Of a DNA stretch of 64,000 nt, positions 18,215 to 27,483 are shown one piece after another. Numbering within the stretch: the first letter of the stretch is position 1; every line of letters begins with the position of its first letter. Source of the DNA: Sulfurospirillum deleyianum DSM 6946 (GTDB taxonomy: Bacteria; Campylobacterota; Campylobacteria; Campylobacterales; Sulfurospirillaceae); the NCBI RefSeq assembly GCF_000024885.1, contig NC_013512.1, forward strand, positions 186,001 to 250,000, in the 5' to 3' direction. Made by a program: the position numbers and the translations under genes. The notes under the pieces were generated by a model, which saw nothing but the letters and a program-made list of their open reading frames with translations, searched no databases and was not told where the DNA came from.

Positions 18215-19939
18215 ATGGATTTTAAAACACTTTTAAATCAAATTGCAACATTGATTCAAAACTTGACCTTACGTCAAAAAATTGTTTCAGCAGTCTCCAT
18301 TGTTGTTTTAATTGGTTTTCTTGTGTTTTTAATGTTGTATAAAAATACCAGCTCCTCTTCCATGAGTGGTTATACAATTTTATTTGAGAAAACAACAGCG
18401 GGCGATTCGGCGTTGATTATTCAACAGCTTGAAAAAGATAAAGTACCTTATAAAGTACTCGATGAAGGAACGATTGCAGTACCAAATGATATGGTGCATA
18501 AGCAACGTATTGCTATTGCAGCGCTTGGTATCCCAAAAAACAGCAAAGTTGGTTTTGAAATTTTTGATAAAACTGAATTTGGTGCAACCGATTTTGAACA
18601 AAAAATCAAATACATTAGGGCACTAGAAGGTGAGTTAGCGCGCACCATAGAAAGCTTAGGACCTATCGCTAATGCCAGTGTGCATATTGCCATTCCTAAA
18701 GAGAGTGTCTTTGCTCAAAAGCAAGTACCTGCTACTGCGTCTATTGTGCTGAATATTAGACAAGGTATGGCACTTTCTGTGAAACAAATCGTAGGTATTC
18801 GAAATCTTGTTGCCGCCTCCATTGCCAATCTCCCCGCAGAAAATGTCTCTATCGTCAATCAAGATGGAGAACCTTTAGGGGATGAAGAGAGCAATCTTTT
18901 TCAAGGCGAACTCGTTAAGAGTCAAATACGCTATAAAAAAGAGTTTGAGCATAATATTGAGCAAAAAATTATTAATGTTCTAGCGCCTGTGATTGGTGGC
19001 GTGGATAAGGTCAATGCGAAAGTGACGATTGATTTTGATTTTTCACAACAAGATTATGTCAGTGAGGTGTATGACCCCAATTCTGTTCCTAGAAGCGAAC
19101 AGAGTGTGGAAGAGAAACGTGAAGGAAAAGAGCCTCAAGACGTCGGTGGCGTACCAGGGGCGATTAGTAACATTGGACCTGTTCAAGGCTTAGAGAGTAC
19201 TAAAAAAGGTGAAACGTATCAAAAAAGTTCGACAACCACAAATTATGAGATTTCTAAAAAAGTGGTTAATTCTAAAGATGAGTTTGCCAAAATCAAACGC
19301 TTAACGGCTGCTGTTGTGGTTGATGGTACGTATAAATACGGTCTTGATGCCGATGGTAATAAAAAAAATGAGTTGGAGTATTTTCCTTTAAGCAAAGAGC
19401 AGATGGATGCTATCCGTGATGTTGTAAGACAAACAGTAGGGTACAACGCTACACGTGGAGATGAAGTTACTGTCAGTAATTTAGAGTTTAAACCCCTCTC
19501 TAGTGATGGAACAAGGGTTCCTCCCAAAAGTTTTATGGAGGAGGTTTTAAGTTACCTTATCAAATTAACACCTTTACTTAAATACATTCTTGTGGCTGGT
19601 TTATTATTTATTTTTTATAAAAAAGTTATTCTTCCTTTCAGTCAAAAAATGGTCGAAACAAAGTTGGATGATTTTGAGGATGAGGTTGAACCGATTAAAT
19701 TAGAAGATGAGAGTGTTGAAGATACCTTAGAGAAATTTAAAGAGGCACGCAAGAAAGTAGAAGACCAATTAGGTATTGGTCAAGATTTCAATGAAGAAGC
19801 GTTAAAATATGATGTTCTTTTGGAAAAACTCAAGCACATTGCCGATGAGAAAAGTGAGGATTTTGCAAGTATCATTCAATCCATGATACGCAATGAAGGT
19901 GAATTTGAGGGAAGAAATAGCGCAAGGGATATTGGATAA
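18215..19939 (+). CDS. fliF: Flagellar MS-ring protein FliF
   Basis: 574 aa. Two membrane segments (about 24-45 and 449-470) flank the periplasmic ring-building motifs (YTILFEKTTAGDSALIIQQLEKDKVPY and ALEGELARTIESLGPIANASVHIAIPKESVF regions in shorter blocks). The C-terminal cytosolic tail binds FliG. Start of fliF-fliG-fliH; hisC ends 11 nt before. Overlaps fliG by 1 nt (TAATG). Confidence 0.96.
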   Translation: MDFKTLLNQIATLIQNLTLRQKIVSAVSIVVLIGFLVFLMLYKNTSSSSMSGYTILFEKTTAGDSALIIQQLEKDKVPYKVLDEGTIAVPNDMVHKQRIAIAALGIPKNSKVGFEIFDKTEFGATDFEQKIKYIRALEGELARTIESLGPIANASVHIAIPKESVFAQKQVPATASIVLNIRQGMALSVKQIVGIRNLVAASIANLPAENVSIVNQDGEPLGDEESNLFQGELVKSQIRYKKEFEHNIEQKIINVLAPVIGGVDKVNAKVTIDFDFSQQDYVSEVYDPNSVPRSEQSVEEKREGKEPQDVGGVPGAISNIGPVQGLESTKKGETYQKSSTTTNYEISKKVVNSKDEFAKIKRLTAAVVVDGTYKYGLDADGNKKNELEYFPLSKEQMDAIRDVVRQTVGYNATRGDEVTVSNLEFKPLSSDGTRVPPKSFMEEVLSYLIKLTPLLKYILVAGLLFIFYKKVILPFSQKMVETKLDDFEDEVEPIKLEDESVEDTLEKFKEARKKVEDQLGIGQDFNEEALKYDVLLEKLKHIADEKSEDFASIIQSMIRNEGEFEGRNSARDIG

Positions 19940-20964
19940 TGAAACTCACAGAAGAGCAAAAAACACTTTACAATGAACTGACAATGTCTGAAAAATCAGC
20001 TATTTTGCTGATTCAGTTAGGTGAAGATGCAACAGCCAATCTTTTTTCACATATGGAAATTGATGTTGTCACGGATATTTCAAAGCACATTGCTACGGCA
20101 AAAAATATTGATAAATCTGTGGCTAACGCTGTTTTGGAAGAGTTTTATGTTATTTTGCAATCCAACCAGTATATTAGAAGTGGTGGTTTGGAGTATGCTA
20201 AAGAGATTTTATACCGAACTTTTGGTGCGGAGGGAGCACAAAAGATTTTAGATAAACTCTCAAAATCGATGGAAAATTCTCAAAGTTTTGGCTATCTCTC
20301 TCAAATTAAACCTCAACAGTTAGGTGATTTTATTATCAATGAGCATCCTCAAACCGTGGCACTGATTTTAGCCCATATGGATCCAAGTAGTGCTGCTGAA
20401 ACCCTCTCCTATTTTCCTGATCAAATACGCAGTGAAGTGACCATTAGAATGGCAAATTTAGGTGAGATTTCACCTTCGGTGGTGAAACGTGTTTCCGCCG
20501 TTTTGGAAAATAAATTAGAGTCCTTAACGTCTTATAAAGTAGAAGTGGGTGGTCCTCGTGCTGTGGCTGAAATCTTAAATCGTTTAGGTCAAAAAGCTTC
20601 TAAAACGACGATTGCGTACATTGAACAAGCGGATGAAAAACTCGCTTCTGTTATTAAAGATATGATGTTTACGTTTGAGGATATTATGAAATTAGATGGC
20701 AATTCTGTGCGTGAAATTCTTAAGGTTGCCGATAAAAAAGATTTAATGGTTGCCCTAAAAGGCGCTGTTCCTGAATTGCAGCAAAAGTTTTTTGATAATA
20801 TGTCTCAGCGTGCGCAAGAAGCCTTTGTGGAAGAGATGAATTTTTTAGGTGCGGTGCGTGTGAAAGATGTGGAAGAAGCGCAACGAAAAATTGTTGAAGA
20901 GGTTCAAAAACTTGCAGAACAAGGTGTTCTCCAAATTGGTGAAGCCGAGGAAATGATAGGTTAA
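19939..20964 (+). CDS. fliG: Flagellar motor switch protein FliG
   Basis: 341 aa, three-domain switch protein that couples rotor and stator. The middle-domain EHPQ motif (NEHPQTVALILAHM) and the C-terminal torque helix segment (MFTFEDIMKLDGNSVREIL) are visible. It overlaps fliF by 1 nt and fliH starts 1 nt after its stop. Confidence 0.97.
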   Translation: MKLTEEQKTLYNELTMSEKSAILLIQLGEDATANLFSHMEIDVVTDISKHIATAKNIDKSVANAVLEEFYVILQSNQYIRSGGLEYAKEILYRTFGAEGAQKILDKLSKSMENSQSFGYLSQIKPQQLGDFIINEHPQTVALILAHMDPSSAAETLSYFPDQIRSEVTIRMANLGEISPSVVKRVSAVLENKLESLTSYKVEVGGPRAVAEILNRLGQKASKTTIAYIEQADEKLASVIKDMMFTFEDIMKLDGNSVREILKVADKKDLMVALKGAVPELQQKFFDNMSQRAQEAFVEEMNFLGAVRVKDVEEAQRKIVEEVQKLAEQGVLQIGEAEEMIG

Positions 20965-20965
20965 T

Positions 20966-21757
20966 ATGACTGAAAATATCATCGTCAAAGAAAATTTAGA
21001 AGAACACTCTATACAGCGGTATCGCTTCAAAGTATTGGGTACGGTAGAAAATCCTGTTCCTTTACATGTAACAGAAGAAGTCTATCCAGCACAAGCGGAA
21101 GTCAATGAACCCATAAAGGATGAAATTGTCTCTATCGCACGTATCGAAGAGGGACGACAGAGTCAGTTTATTGAGGAACTTTTGAAAAAAACGGATGAGT
21201 TAACATCCAATGTCATTAAGCTTCAGATACAAATTGAAAAGCAAGAAGAAGATTTTTTAAAACGGTTAACTGAAGCGGTTGAACGTGAGCGTGAAAATGC
21301 CTATAATCAAGGATATCAAAAAGCAAAAGAGGAGAGTGAACTTGCCATTTCTGAAGCAAAATCACGTTATTTAAAATCTATCACTCATCTTGATACCCTT
21401 TATAAAACGATTGATGAGAGATTAGGACACATTGAAACAGAGATGAGTGTCAGTGCTTTTGAAATTGCTAAAGAGGTGATCAAAAAAGAGTTGAATATTT
21501 CCAGTTCTCAGGTTGCAGCATCACTCTCAAAAGCTTTGCTCCAAGAGGTAAAGGACGCTTTAAAAATTGAACTAAGGGTTCATCCTAAAGATGTAGAAGC
21601 ACTTAAAGAACTTTATGCCAATGAAGAAAAAATTAAAGTTGTAGCCGATGACGCAGTTGCAATTGGTGGTGTGGTGGTCTTAAGTGATGTGGGAAATCTT
21701 GATGGAACGTTGGCGATGCGCTTAGAAAAAGTGAAGTATTTACTACAAGAAAATTAA
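20966..21757 (+). CDS. fliH: Flagellar export regulator FliH
   Basis: 263 aa. An N-terminal variable region, a long charged coiled coil (about 60-150, rich in Glu/Lys) and a C-terminal V-ATPase-E-like domain (AFEIAKEVIKKEL...RVHPKDVEALKE, VLSDVGNLDGTLAMRL). FliH holds the FliI ATPase at the flagellar export gate. A TTACATGTAA palindrome encodes LHVTEE near residue 35, in the non-conserved part. Confidence 0.93.
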   Translation: MTENIIVKENLEEHSIQRYRFKVLGTVENPVPLHVTEEVYPAQAEVNEPIKDEIVSIARIEEGRQSQFIEELLKKTDELTSNVIKLQIQIEKQEEDFLKRLTEAVERERENAYNQGYQKAKEESELAISEAKSRYLKSITHLDTLYKTIDERLGHIETEMSVSAFEIAKEVIKKELNISSSQVAASLSKALLQEVKDALKIELRVHPKDVEALKELYANEEKIKVVADDAVAIGGVVVLSDVGNLDGTLAMRLEKVKYLLQEN

Positions 21758-21772
21758 GAAGTATTGGAAGAC

Positions 21773-23605
21773 ATGAAAACATTAAAAGAATATTCTATTG
21801 AAGAATTAGAAGTATATTGTGAGCAAATTAGAACAAAAATTATTGAGACAGTAAGCCACAATGGAGGGCATCTTAGTAGCAATATTGGGGCTGTTGAATT
21901 GATTGTTGCGATGCATTATGTCTTTGATGTCAAAAAAGACCCTTTTATTTTTGATGTGAGTCACCAAGCCTATACGCACAAACTCATTACCGATCGATGG
22001 GAACGGTTTGATACGTTAAGAGAACTTGATGGCATTAGTGGATATACACGACCTGATGAATCACCGTATGACTATTTTGTCGCAGGGCATAGTTCTACCT
22101 CTATTTCTCTAGCCGTTGGCGCAGCTAAAGCGATTGCCTTAAAAAATGAACAGTCTGAACGTCTGCCTGTAGCATTGATTGGTGATGGTTCTTTAAGTGC
22201 GGGTATGGTGTATGAAGCGCTTAATGAATTAGGATTTAGACGCTATCCAGTGGTGATTATTTTAAATGATAATAAAATGAGTATTGCAAAGCCAATCGGA
22301 GCCATTAGCAAGTTTTTATCCCAAGCGATGGCTGGTGAGTTTTACCAAAAAATTAAAAAAACAACCGAACAAATTTTGCAGTATTTGCCAGAGAGTGCTA
22401 CGTATATGGCTAAGAAATTTGAAGAGGGCTTTAAACTGATTACACCAGGTATTTTGTTTGAAGAGTTAGGGATTGATTATATTGGACCGATTGACGGACA
22501 TGATGTAGAGAGCTTGATTCGAGCGATGCAATCAGCACGTAGTCTTAAAAAGCCTGTGATTATTCATACCCAGACCCTTAAAGGAAAAGGGTATGAGATG
22601 GCTGAGGGGTATTATGAAAAATGGCATGGCGTTGGACCTTTTGATGTTGCCAGTGGCGAAGCAATTAAACAAGGAGTTGGGAAAAACGCAACGACCATGT
22701 ATTCTGAAGCGTTAATAGCATTGGCTAAGAAATATGAAAATGTCGTCGGTGTTACAGCAGCAATGCCAAGTGGCACGGGATTAAGTCCTTTGATTCAATC
22801 GTATCCTAATCGTTTTTGGGATGTTGCTATTGCAGAACAACATGCCGTAACGTCCATGTGTGCGATGGCAAAAGAGGGTTTTAAACCTTACATTAGTATT
22901 TATTCAACATTTTTACAACGGGCGTACGACCAAGTGATTCATGATGCGTGTATTATGAATTTAAATGTTGTTTTTGCCATTGATAGAGCAGGTATTGTAG
23001 GAGAAGATGGTGAAACCCATCAAGGAGCTTTTGACATTGCTTATTTAAGTGCTATCCCTAATATGACGTTAATGGCACCATGTGATGAGCAAAGTATGCA
23101 TGCAGCGCTTGAATATGCCTATAACCATCAAGGTCCCATAGCGATTCGTTATCCCAGAGGTGCTTTTTTACCTTCTCTGCCATCCATGCCTCTTCCTTAT
23201 GAATATGGCAAGGCAGCGTTACTAAAAAAGGGTACAAGTCGTCACATCATTTTGGGGTACGGGAATGGTGTGGGAAAGGCATTGGTGGTAGCGAAGGCTT
23301 TAGAAGAGAAAGGGATAGAGGTTGGTATTGTGGATTTACGATTTGCAAAGCCACTGGATGAAGCTTTACTCCTATCTTTAAAAGAGTCGTATGATACATG
23401 GTACGTCATCAGTGAAAGTGCTAAAATAGGTGGCGTAGGTTCTTTACTCTCTGCGTTTAAAGAGAAATATACGTTATATGTAAAGATAAAAAGCTTTGAA
23501 TATGAGGATGCGTTTATTACTCATGGGGCAACTCATTTGATTGAAGAGAGATTAGGTATTACCCCGCAACAGATTGCCGATAAAATTCTAAAAGATATTT
23601 ATTAA
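21773..23605 (+). CDS. dxs: 1-deoxy-D-xylulose-5-phosphate synthase
   Basis: 610 aa. TPP-dependent condensation of pyruvate and glyceraldehyde-3-phosphate, first step of the MEP isoprenoid pathway. TPP motif GDGSLSAGMVYEALN...NDNKMSI, N-terminal VSHQAYTHK, and transketolase-like second half (DRAGIVGEDGETHQGAFD, RYPRGAF). I chose the ATG (MKTLKEYS); a TTG three codons upstream (21764) is an alternative. It follows fliH by 15 nt, as in Campylobacter. Confidence 0.95.
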   Translation: MKTLKEYSIEELEVYCEQIRTKIIETVSHNGGHLSSNIGAVELIVAMHYVFDVKKDPFIFDVSHQAYTHKLITDRWERFDTLRELDGISGYTRPDESPYDYFVAGHSSTSISLAVGAAKAIALKNEQSERLPVALIGDGSLSAGMVYEALNELGFRRYPVVIILNDNKMSIAKPIGAISKFLSQAMAGEFYQKIKKTTEQILQYLPESATYMAKKFEEGFKLITPGILFEELGIDYIGPIDGHDVESLIRAMQSARSLKKPVIIHTQTLKGKGYEMAEGYYEKWHGVGPFDVASGEAIKQGVGKNATTMYSEALIALAKKYENVVGVTAAMPSGTGLSPLIQSYPNRFWDVAIAEQHAVTSMCAMAKEGFKPYISIYSTFLQRAYDQVIHDACIMNLNVVFAIDRAGIVGEDGETHQGAFDIAYLSAIPNMTLMAPCDEQSMHAALEYAYNHQGPIAIRYPRGAFLPSLPSMPLPYEYGKAALLKKGTSRHIILGYGNGVGKALVVAKALEEKGIEVGIVDLRFAKPLDEALLLSLKESYDTWYVISESAKIGGVGSLLSAFKEKYTLYVKIKSFEYEDAFITHGATHLIEERLGITPQQIADKILKDIY

Positions 23606-23660
23606 TAAATAAAAAATATTAGTTGATTTATTTTTATCTTATTTCATAGTAATTATGGAA

Positions 23661-23666
23661 TAATAT
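23661..23666 (+). promoter_or_regulatory. Putative -10 of perR
   Basis: TAATAT, 28 bp before the perR ATG and preceded by T-rich DNA. The flanking AATAATAT-CG-AAAATAATT is an imperfect AT-rich dyad of the size of a Fur/PerR box, so autoregulation is possible. Confidence 0.4.
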
Positions 23667-23694
23667 CGAAAATAATTGAAAGGAGGTGTGTAAA

Positions 23695-24114
23695 ATGCAT
23701 GATGTTATTCAGATGTTAAAAACAAAAGATCTCAAAGCGACACCTCAGCGAATTTCCGTTTTAAAAGAGTTAGGTCAAAAAAAACACCCGACGATGGATG
23801 ATTTGTATGAGGCACTTAGGAGAGAAAATCCGTCTATGTCTTTAGCAACAGTGTATAAAAATATTGCGACACTTAAAGAAAAAGGTGTTGTCATTGAAGT
23901 GAATGTTGCTGATGGTAAGATGCGTTACGACATCTATTCAAAACCACATATTCATATTGTGTGCCAAGGATGTGGGGCGATAGAAGATGTAGATTGTGAT
24001 GCAAATTTATTGCAGTATCAAAATTGTTTGGAAGAAAACCAAAATGTAAAAATTGAACGTATGGATATTATCGCGAGTGTCACGTCGTGCCCGATGTGTT
24101 CTAAAAAATCGTAG
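23695..24114 (+). CDS. perR: Fur-family peroxide regulator PerR
   Basis: 139 aa. A perfect AAGGAGG 8 nt upstream sets the ATG start (MHDVIQML). The winged helix holds KATPQRISVLKEL and SLATVYKNIATLKEKG; the metal site includes HIHIVCQGCGAIED, and two CxxC zinc motifs are seen (CQGC, CPMC). I prefer PerR over Fur because it resembles Campylobacter PerR and is convergent with a peroxiredoxin gene. Represses peroxide-defence genes until its metal centre is oxidised. Confidence 0.85.
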   Translation: MHDVIQMLKTKDLKATPQRISVLKELGQKKHPTMDDLYEALRRENPSMSLATVYKNIATLKEKGVVIEVNVADGKMRYDIYSKPHIHIVCQGCGAIEDVDCDANLLQYQNCLEENQNVKIERMDIIASVTSCPMCSKKS

Positions 24115-24118
24115 ATTT

Positions 24119-24145
24119 CAAGAGAAGGGTTTTTCCCTTCTCTTG
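24119..24145. terminator. Bidirectional terminator between perR and peroxiredoxin gene
   Basis: Perfect 11-bp stem CAAGAGAAGGG / CCCTTCTCTTG with a 5-T loop between two convergent genes. Confidence 0.85.
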
Positions 24146-24154
24146 TAAAATCTA

Positions 24155-24751
24155 TTAAAGTTTTTCTGCATTGTTTGCTAGATAATCTGCAACACCTTCT
24201 GTACTTGCTCTCATCCCTTGATCTCCTTTTTGCCATCCTGCTGGGCATACTTCCCCGTATTCATTGGTAAAGAGCATGGTGTCAATCATACGGATCATCT
24301 CATCAATATTTCTTCCCAAAGGCAAGTCATTGATCACTGCATGTCTGATCGTGCCATCTTTGTCGAGTAAGAAAGAACCACGGAGTGCTACACCTTCTTT
24401 AAAAAGGACATCATAATCACGTGAGATTTGTTTGGTAATATCTGCTACCATAGGGAAACGTACATGTCCGATACCGCCTTGATTGATAGGGGTGTTTTTC
24501 CAAGCAAAGTGCGAAAATTGTGAATCCACAGAAACAGAGATAACATTGATACCACGGCTGGTAAATTCTTCAAGTCTTTTATCAAATGCAATAATTTCTG
24601 ACGGACAAACAAATGTAAAATCTAAAGGGTAAAAGAATAAAACAGCACCTTTTGAACCTAGATTTTCATAAAGATTAAAGTTATCAACAATTTGATTGTC
24701 ACCTAAAACAGCGGTTGCTGTAAAATCTGGAGCTTTATTGGTTACTAACAT
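24155..24751 (-). CDS. 2-Cys peroxiredoxin (AhpC/Tsa)
   Basis: 198 aa. Typical 2-Cys peroxiredoxin: peroxidatic Cys49 in LDFTFVCPSEI and resolving Cys in NEYGEVCPAGWQKGD near residue 170. It reduces hydrogen peroxide and alkyl hydroperoxides in the cytoplasm, usually recycled by thioredoxin or AhpF. Convergent with perR, its likely regulator. Equivalent to the ahpC/tsaA of Campylobacter and Helicobacter. Confidence 0.95.
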   Translation of the reverse strand: MLVTNKAPDFTATAVLGDNQIVDNFNLYENLGSKGAVLFFYPLDFTFVCPSEIIAFDKRLEEFTSRGINVISVSVDSQFSHFAWKNTPINQGGIGHVRFPMVADITKQISRDYDVLFKEGVALRGSFLLDKDGTIRHAVINDLPLGRNIDEMIRMIDTMLFTNEYGEVCPAGWQKGDQGMRASTEGVADYLANNAEKL

Positions 24752-25110
24752 GTAAAATCCTTAATAATAAATTTTATTGACGAAGAAATTATATAGAAAA
24801 ATGTAAAAACTATTTTGATTAAATAGGATTAATTGTGTCTTATAAAGGTTAATTTAATATTCAGAAGAGGAGAAAAAGCGTGAAGTGCTCATTGTGCACT
24901 GAGGCTATTTTCATGCTATGAAGAGAGTGTAGAATAGTGCTATCAAAACGGTTTTGAAAAAAAGTCTATTCAGAAAAATATGGTGCCTGTTCAAAGAGGT
25001 TAGATTAAGTCATTTTTGAGTTTTCAACTAGCAAATTGGGTTAATATCAATTTCAATTTTGTTTCGATATAGTTTTTAGTTAGTAAAAAATACCAGTTCA
25101 AGGAGAAATT
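24752..25110. other. Intergenic region (359 bp) between peroxiredoxin and ferredoxin genes
   Basis: AT-rich divergent spacer. It holds a TATAGT (25068-25073) likely to be the -10 of the ferredoxin gene, an AAGGAG at its end, and a mini-ORF at 24880-24921 (GTG start, AGAGGAG 7 nt upstream, product MKCSLCTEAIFML) overlapping an AGTGC-N7-GCACT dyad. No tRNA or known riboswitch seen. Confidence 0.5.
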
Positions 25111-25395
25111 ATGGCAGTAAAAATTACAGATATTTGTATCGCATGTGGCGCCTGTATTGATGAGTGTCCAGTAGAGGCAATCGTGGATGATAGTGATAAC
25201 CCAACAGGTGCTGATATTTATTATGTTTATGCAGATAAATGTGTTGAGTGTGTAGGTCACCATGATGCACCAGCATGTGCTGAAGCATGTCCAACTGAAG
25301 GATGTATCGTATGGGATGCTCCATATCCTGGACAACCAAGCCGTGATGAAATCAGTGCGGATATGAGAAAAGGCACAACGCCTTGTGCTGAGTAA
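25111..25395 (+). CDS. fdxA: 2[4Fe-4S] ferredoxin
   Basis: 94 aa. Two cluster motifs: ICIACGACIDECP and a second with the Alvin-type insertion, CVECVGHHDAPACAEACP, followed by a short C-terminal extension with a final Cys. Low-potential electron carrier of the cytoplasm. In Campylobacter this gene lies beside ahpC and ndk as here. Start supported by AAGGAG. Followed by a clear terminator. Confidence 0.93.
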   Translation: MAVKITDICIACGACIDECPVEAIVDDSDNPTGADIYYVYADKCVECVGHHDAPACAEACPTEGCIVWDAPYPGQPSRDEISADMRKGTTPCAE

Positions 25396-25403
25396 AAAAG
25401 AGC

Positions 25404-25426
25404 AAAGGAGGGAGTTTCCCTCTTTT
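25404..25426 (+). terminator. Terminator of ferredoxin gene
   Basis: 10-bp stem AAAGGAGGGA / TCCCTCTTTT (one G:T pair) with a GTT loop, then GTTTT. Confidence 0.7.
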
Positions 25427-25453
25427 GTTTTACCTAAAAGTAAAATCGTTTAA

Positions 25454-25482
25454 TTGATATTAAAAAAAAATTCTGCTATACT
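25454..25482 (+). promoter_or_regulatory. Sigma70-type promoter of ndk operon
   Basis: TTGATA (25454-25459) and TATACT (25477-25482) with a 17-bp spacer, 57 bp upstream of the ndk start. One of the few promoters here with both boxes. Confidence 0.6.
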
Positions 25483-25538
25483 CCCCCGTTCTAATTCCCT
25501 ACAAAGTTATGAAATTCAATTATATATAGGAGAAGATT

Positions 25539-25952
25539 GTGGAGAGCACATTATCCATTATCAAGCCAGATGCAGTCGCTAAAAATGTTATTGGTAAAAT
25601 TGTTGACAGATTTGAATCAAATGGTTTAAGAATTGCTGCAATGAAAAAAGTACAACTTAGCCAAGCAGATGCAGAAGCGTTTTATGCAGTACATGCGAGT
25701 AGACCTTTCTTTGGTGATTTGGTTAAATTTATGATCAGTGGTCCAGTTGTTATTATGGTTTTAGAAGGCGAAAATGCTGTTCTTAAAAACCGTGATCTTA
25801 TGGGTGCAACTAATCCTAAAGAAGCAGCAAAAGGTACAATCAGAGCAGATTTTGCAGAGAGTATTGATGCGAACGCTGTTCATGGCAGTGACAGTTTAGA
25901 AAATGCAAAAATTGAGATTAATTTCTTTTTTGCACAAAGAGAGATTAACTAA
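25539..25952 (+). CDS. ndk: Nucleoside diphosphate kinase
   Basis: 137 aa, GTG start with AGGAG 6 nt upstream. Phosphotransfer from ATP to NDPs; the catalytic His is in NAVHGSDS and the N-terminal [11 protein letters not shown] is canonical. Heads ndk-yceD-rpmF-plsX-fabH. Confidence 0.96.
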   Translation: MESTLSIIKPDAVAKNVIGKIVDRFESNGLRIAAMKKVQLSQADAEAFYAVHASRPFFGDLVKFMISGPVVIMVLEGENAVLKNRDLMGATNPKEAAKGTIRADFAESIDANAVHGSDSLENAKIEINFFFAQREIN

Positions 25953-25957
25953 TTCCG

Positions 25958-26326
25958 ATGCAAATTGAATTCAAAAAAATCTCCTTAAACGGGGTTCATT
26001 TTGAAACATCTTTGGATGAAATTAGATTTTCTGGAGAAGCTATTAAAAGTGGTCATTCACTCGTAAAATGCACAGGTGTTATGGAGGGAACTCTTGCACA
26101 TGTATGTGATCGTTGTGGTGAGGCTTTTAATATAGCAGTCAATGAGCGTGTTGAAGTTTTTGCTAGTGAAGGTCTTTATCAAGATCAAGAAGGTGAAGAA
26201 CTTTTAAATGTGATAGAATTTTTTGATGGTTCGATTGATTTAACAGAGATGTTACAAAGTGAGATTGAAGCTTTCAAAAGTGACTACCACTATTGTGGAC
26301 AATGTGAACAATTAAAAGGAGAATAA
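25958..26326 (+). CDS. YceD/DUF177-family protein
   Basis: 122 aa. DUF177 proteins almost always precede rpmF, as here, and in other bacteria and plants the family is linked to 23S rRNA accumulation. Cys pairs CDRC and CGQC may bind zinc, replacing the usual C-terminal pattern. The product lies 1 nt before rpmF. Confidence 0.8.
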   Translation: MQIEFKKISLNGVHFETSLDEIRFSGEAIKSGHSLVKCTGVMEGTLAHVCDRCGEAFNIAVNERVEVFASEGLYQDQEGEELLNVIEFFDGSIDLTEMLQSEIEAFKSDYHYCGQCEQLKGE

Positions 26327-26327
26327 A

Positions 26328-26480
26328 ATGGCAGTACCTAAGAGACGTGTAAGCAAAACAAGAGCTGCAAAAAGAAGAACTCACTACAAAGTGACACTTC
26401 CTATGCCTGTAAAAGATAGTGATGGCACATGGAAAATGCCTCATAGAGTGAACAAAACAACAGGCGAATATAAAAACTAA
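26328..26480 (+). CDS. rpmF: 50S ribosomal protein L32
   Basis: 50 aa: opens [19 protein letters not shown], ending in [10 protein letters not shown] short basic ribosomal protein lacking the Cys pair of zinc-binding L32 paralogues. Preceded by AAAGGAG; flanked by DUF177 and plsX at 1 nt each. Confidence 0.96.
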   Translation: MAVPKRRVSKTRAAKRRTHYKVTLPMPVKDSDGTWKMPHRVNKTTGEYKN

Positions 26481-26481
26481 G

Positions 26482-27474
26482 ATGCTAACAATAGCAGTTG
26501 ATGCGATGGGCGGAGACTTCGGTCCCGCTCCCATTGTTGAAGGAACCCTTCATGCGCTCAAAGAGCGTGAGTTCAAAGCACTTCTTGTCGGGAACGTATC
26601 TGTTCTTAAACCTCTTATTCCATCTGAATATTTAGATCGAGTCTCTTTTATTGAATCAACCGATGTCCTAGATATGCATGAAGCAGCAACCAATGCGCTT
26701 AAGCGAAAAGAGACGTCGATTTATAAAGCTGTTGATTTAGTAAAAGATAATGTTGCTGATGCTGTGGTTTCTATGGGGCATAGTGGTGCAACCATGAGCT
26801 TGGCAACGCTTCGAATAGGAAGACTCAAAGGTGTTTTACGTCCAGCTATAGCAACCATTATGCCAACAGCCGTAAACGGAAAAGTGAGCCTTGTATTAGA
26901 CGTAGGTGCTAATGTGGATTGTAAAGCTGAGCATTTGGCACAGTTTGCTGTTATGGGCGAAGCTTATGTCAAAGATATTCTAAAAGTGGCTCATCCAAAA
27001 GTTGGACTTCTCTCTAACGGAGAAGAAGAAAGCAAAGGAAATGAGATTACGAAAGAGGCTTTTTTACTTTTAAAACAACTCAAAAGCTTTGTAGGTAATG
27101 TTGAAGGTAATAATATTTTTGATGGTTCAGTTGATGTCATTGTGTGTGATGGATTTGTCGGTAATATTTTGCTGAAAACCAGTGAAGGTGTGGCAGATTC
27201 TATTACGAAAATCATCAAACAAAATGTAAGACGTTCACCCTTAGCCATTGCAGGTGCAGTTTTAATGCGTAAGGTATTTACAGTCCTTAAAAAGCAGGTG
27301 GATTATGCTGAATACGGTGGTGCTCCACTGATTGGTATTAATGGCTGTGCGATTATTGGTCATGGTAAAAGTAATGCTAAAGCCGTTAAAAATGCCATTT
27401 TTCAAGCAATTAATTTTTCAAGCTCTAACATCAATACAGACATTGAAAATAAACTTGCACAACTAGAGTTATAA
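26482..27474 (+). CDS. plsX: Phosphate acyltransferase PlsX
   Basis: 330 aa. Makes acyl-phosphate from acyl-ACP for PlsY (encoded at 36 kb). [17 protein letters not shown] opens the protein; [10 protein letters not shown] and [12 protein letters not shown] are conserved. Coupled to rpmF and followed by fabH after 9 nt. Confidence 0.96.
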   Translation: MLTIAVDAMGGDFGPAPIVEGTLHALKEREFKALLVGNVSVLKPLIPSEYLDRVSFIESTDVLDMHEAATNALKRKETSIYKAVDLVKDNVADAVVSMGHSGATMSLATLRIGRLKGVLRPAIATIMPTAVNGKVSLVLDVGANVDCKAEHLAQFAVMGEAYVKDILKVAHPKVGLLSNGEEESKGNEITKEAFLLLKQLKSFVGNVEGNNIFDGSVDVIVCDGFVGNILLKTSEGVADSITKIIKQNVRRSPLAIAGAVLMRKVFTVLKKQVDYAEYGGAPLIGINGCAIIGHGKSNAKAVKNAIFQAINFSSSNINTDIENKLAQLEL

Positions 27475-27483
27475 AGGAAACAT

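Noticed and set aside
24752-25110. Search for tRNA, tmRNA or riboswitch in this spacer
   Set aside because: No cloverleaf arms, tmRNA ends or riboswitch core seen; only AT-rich DNA with one small dyad.
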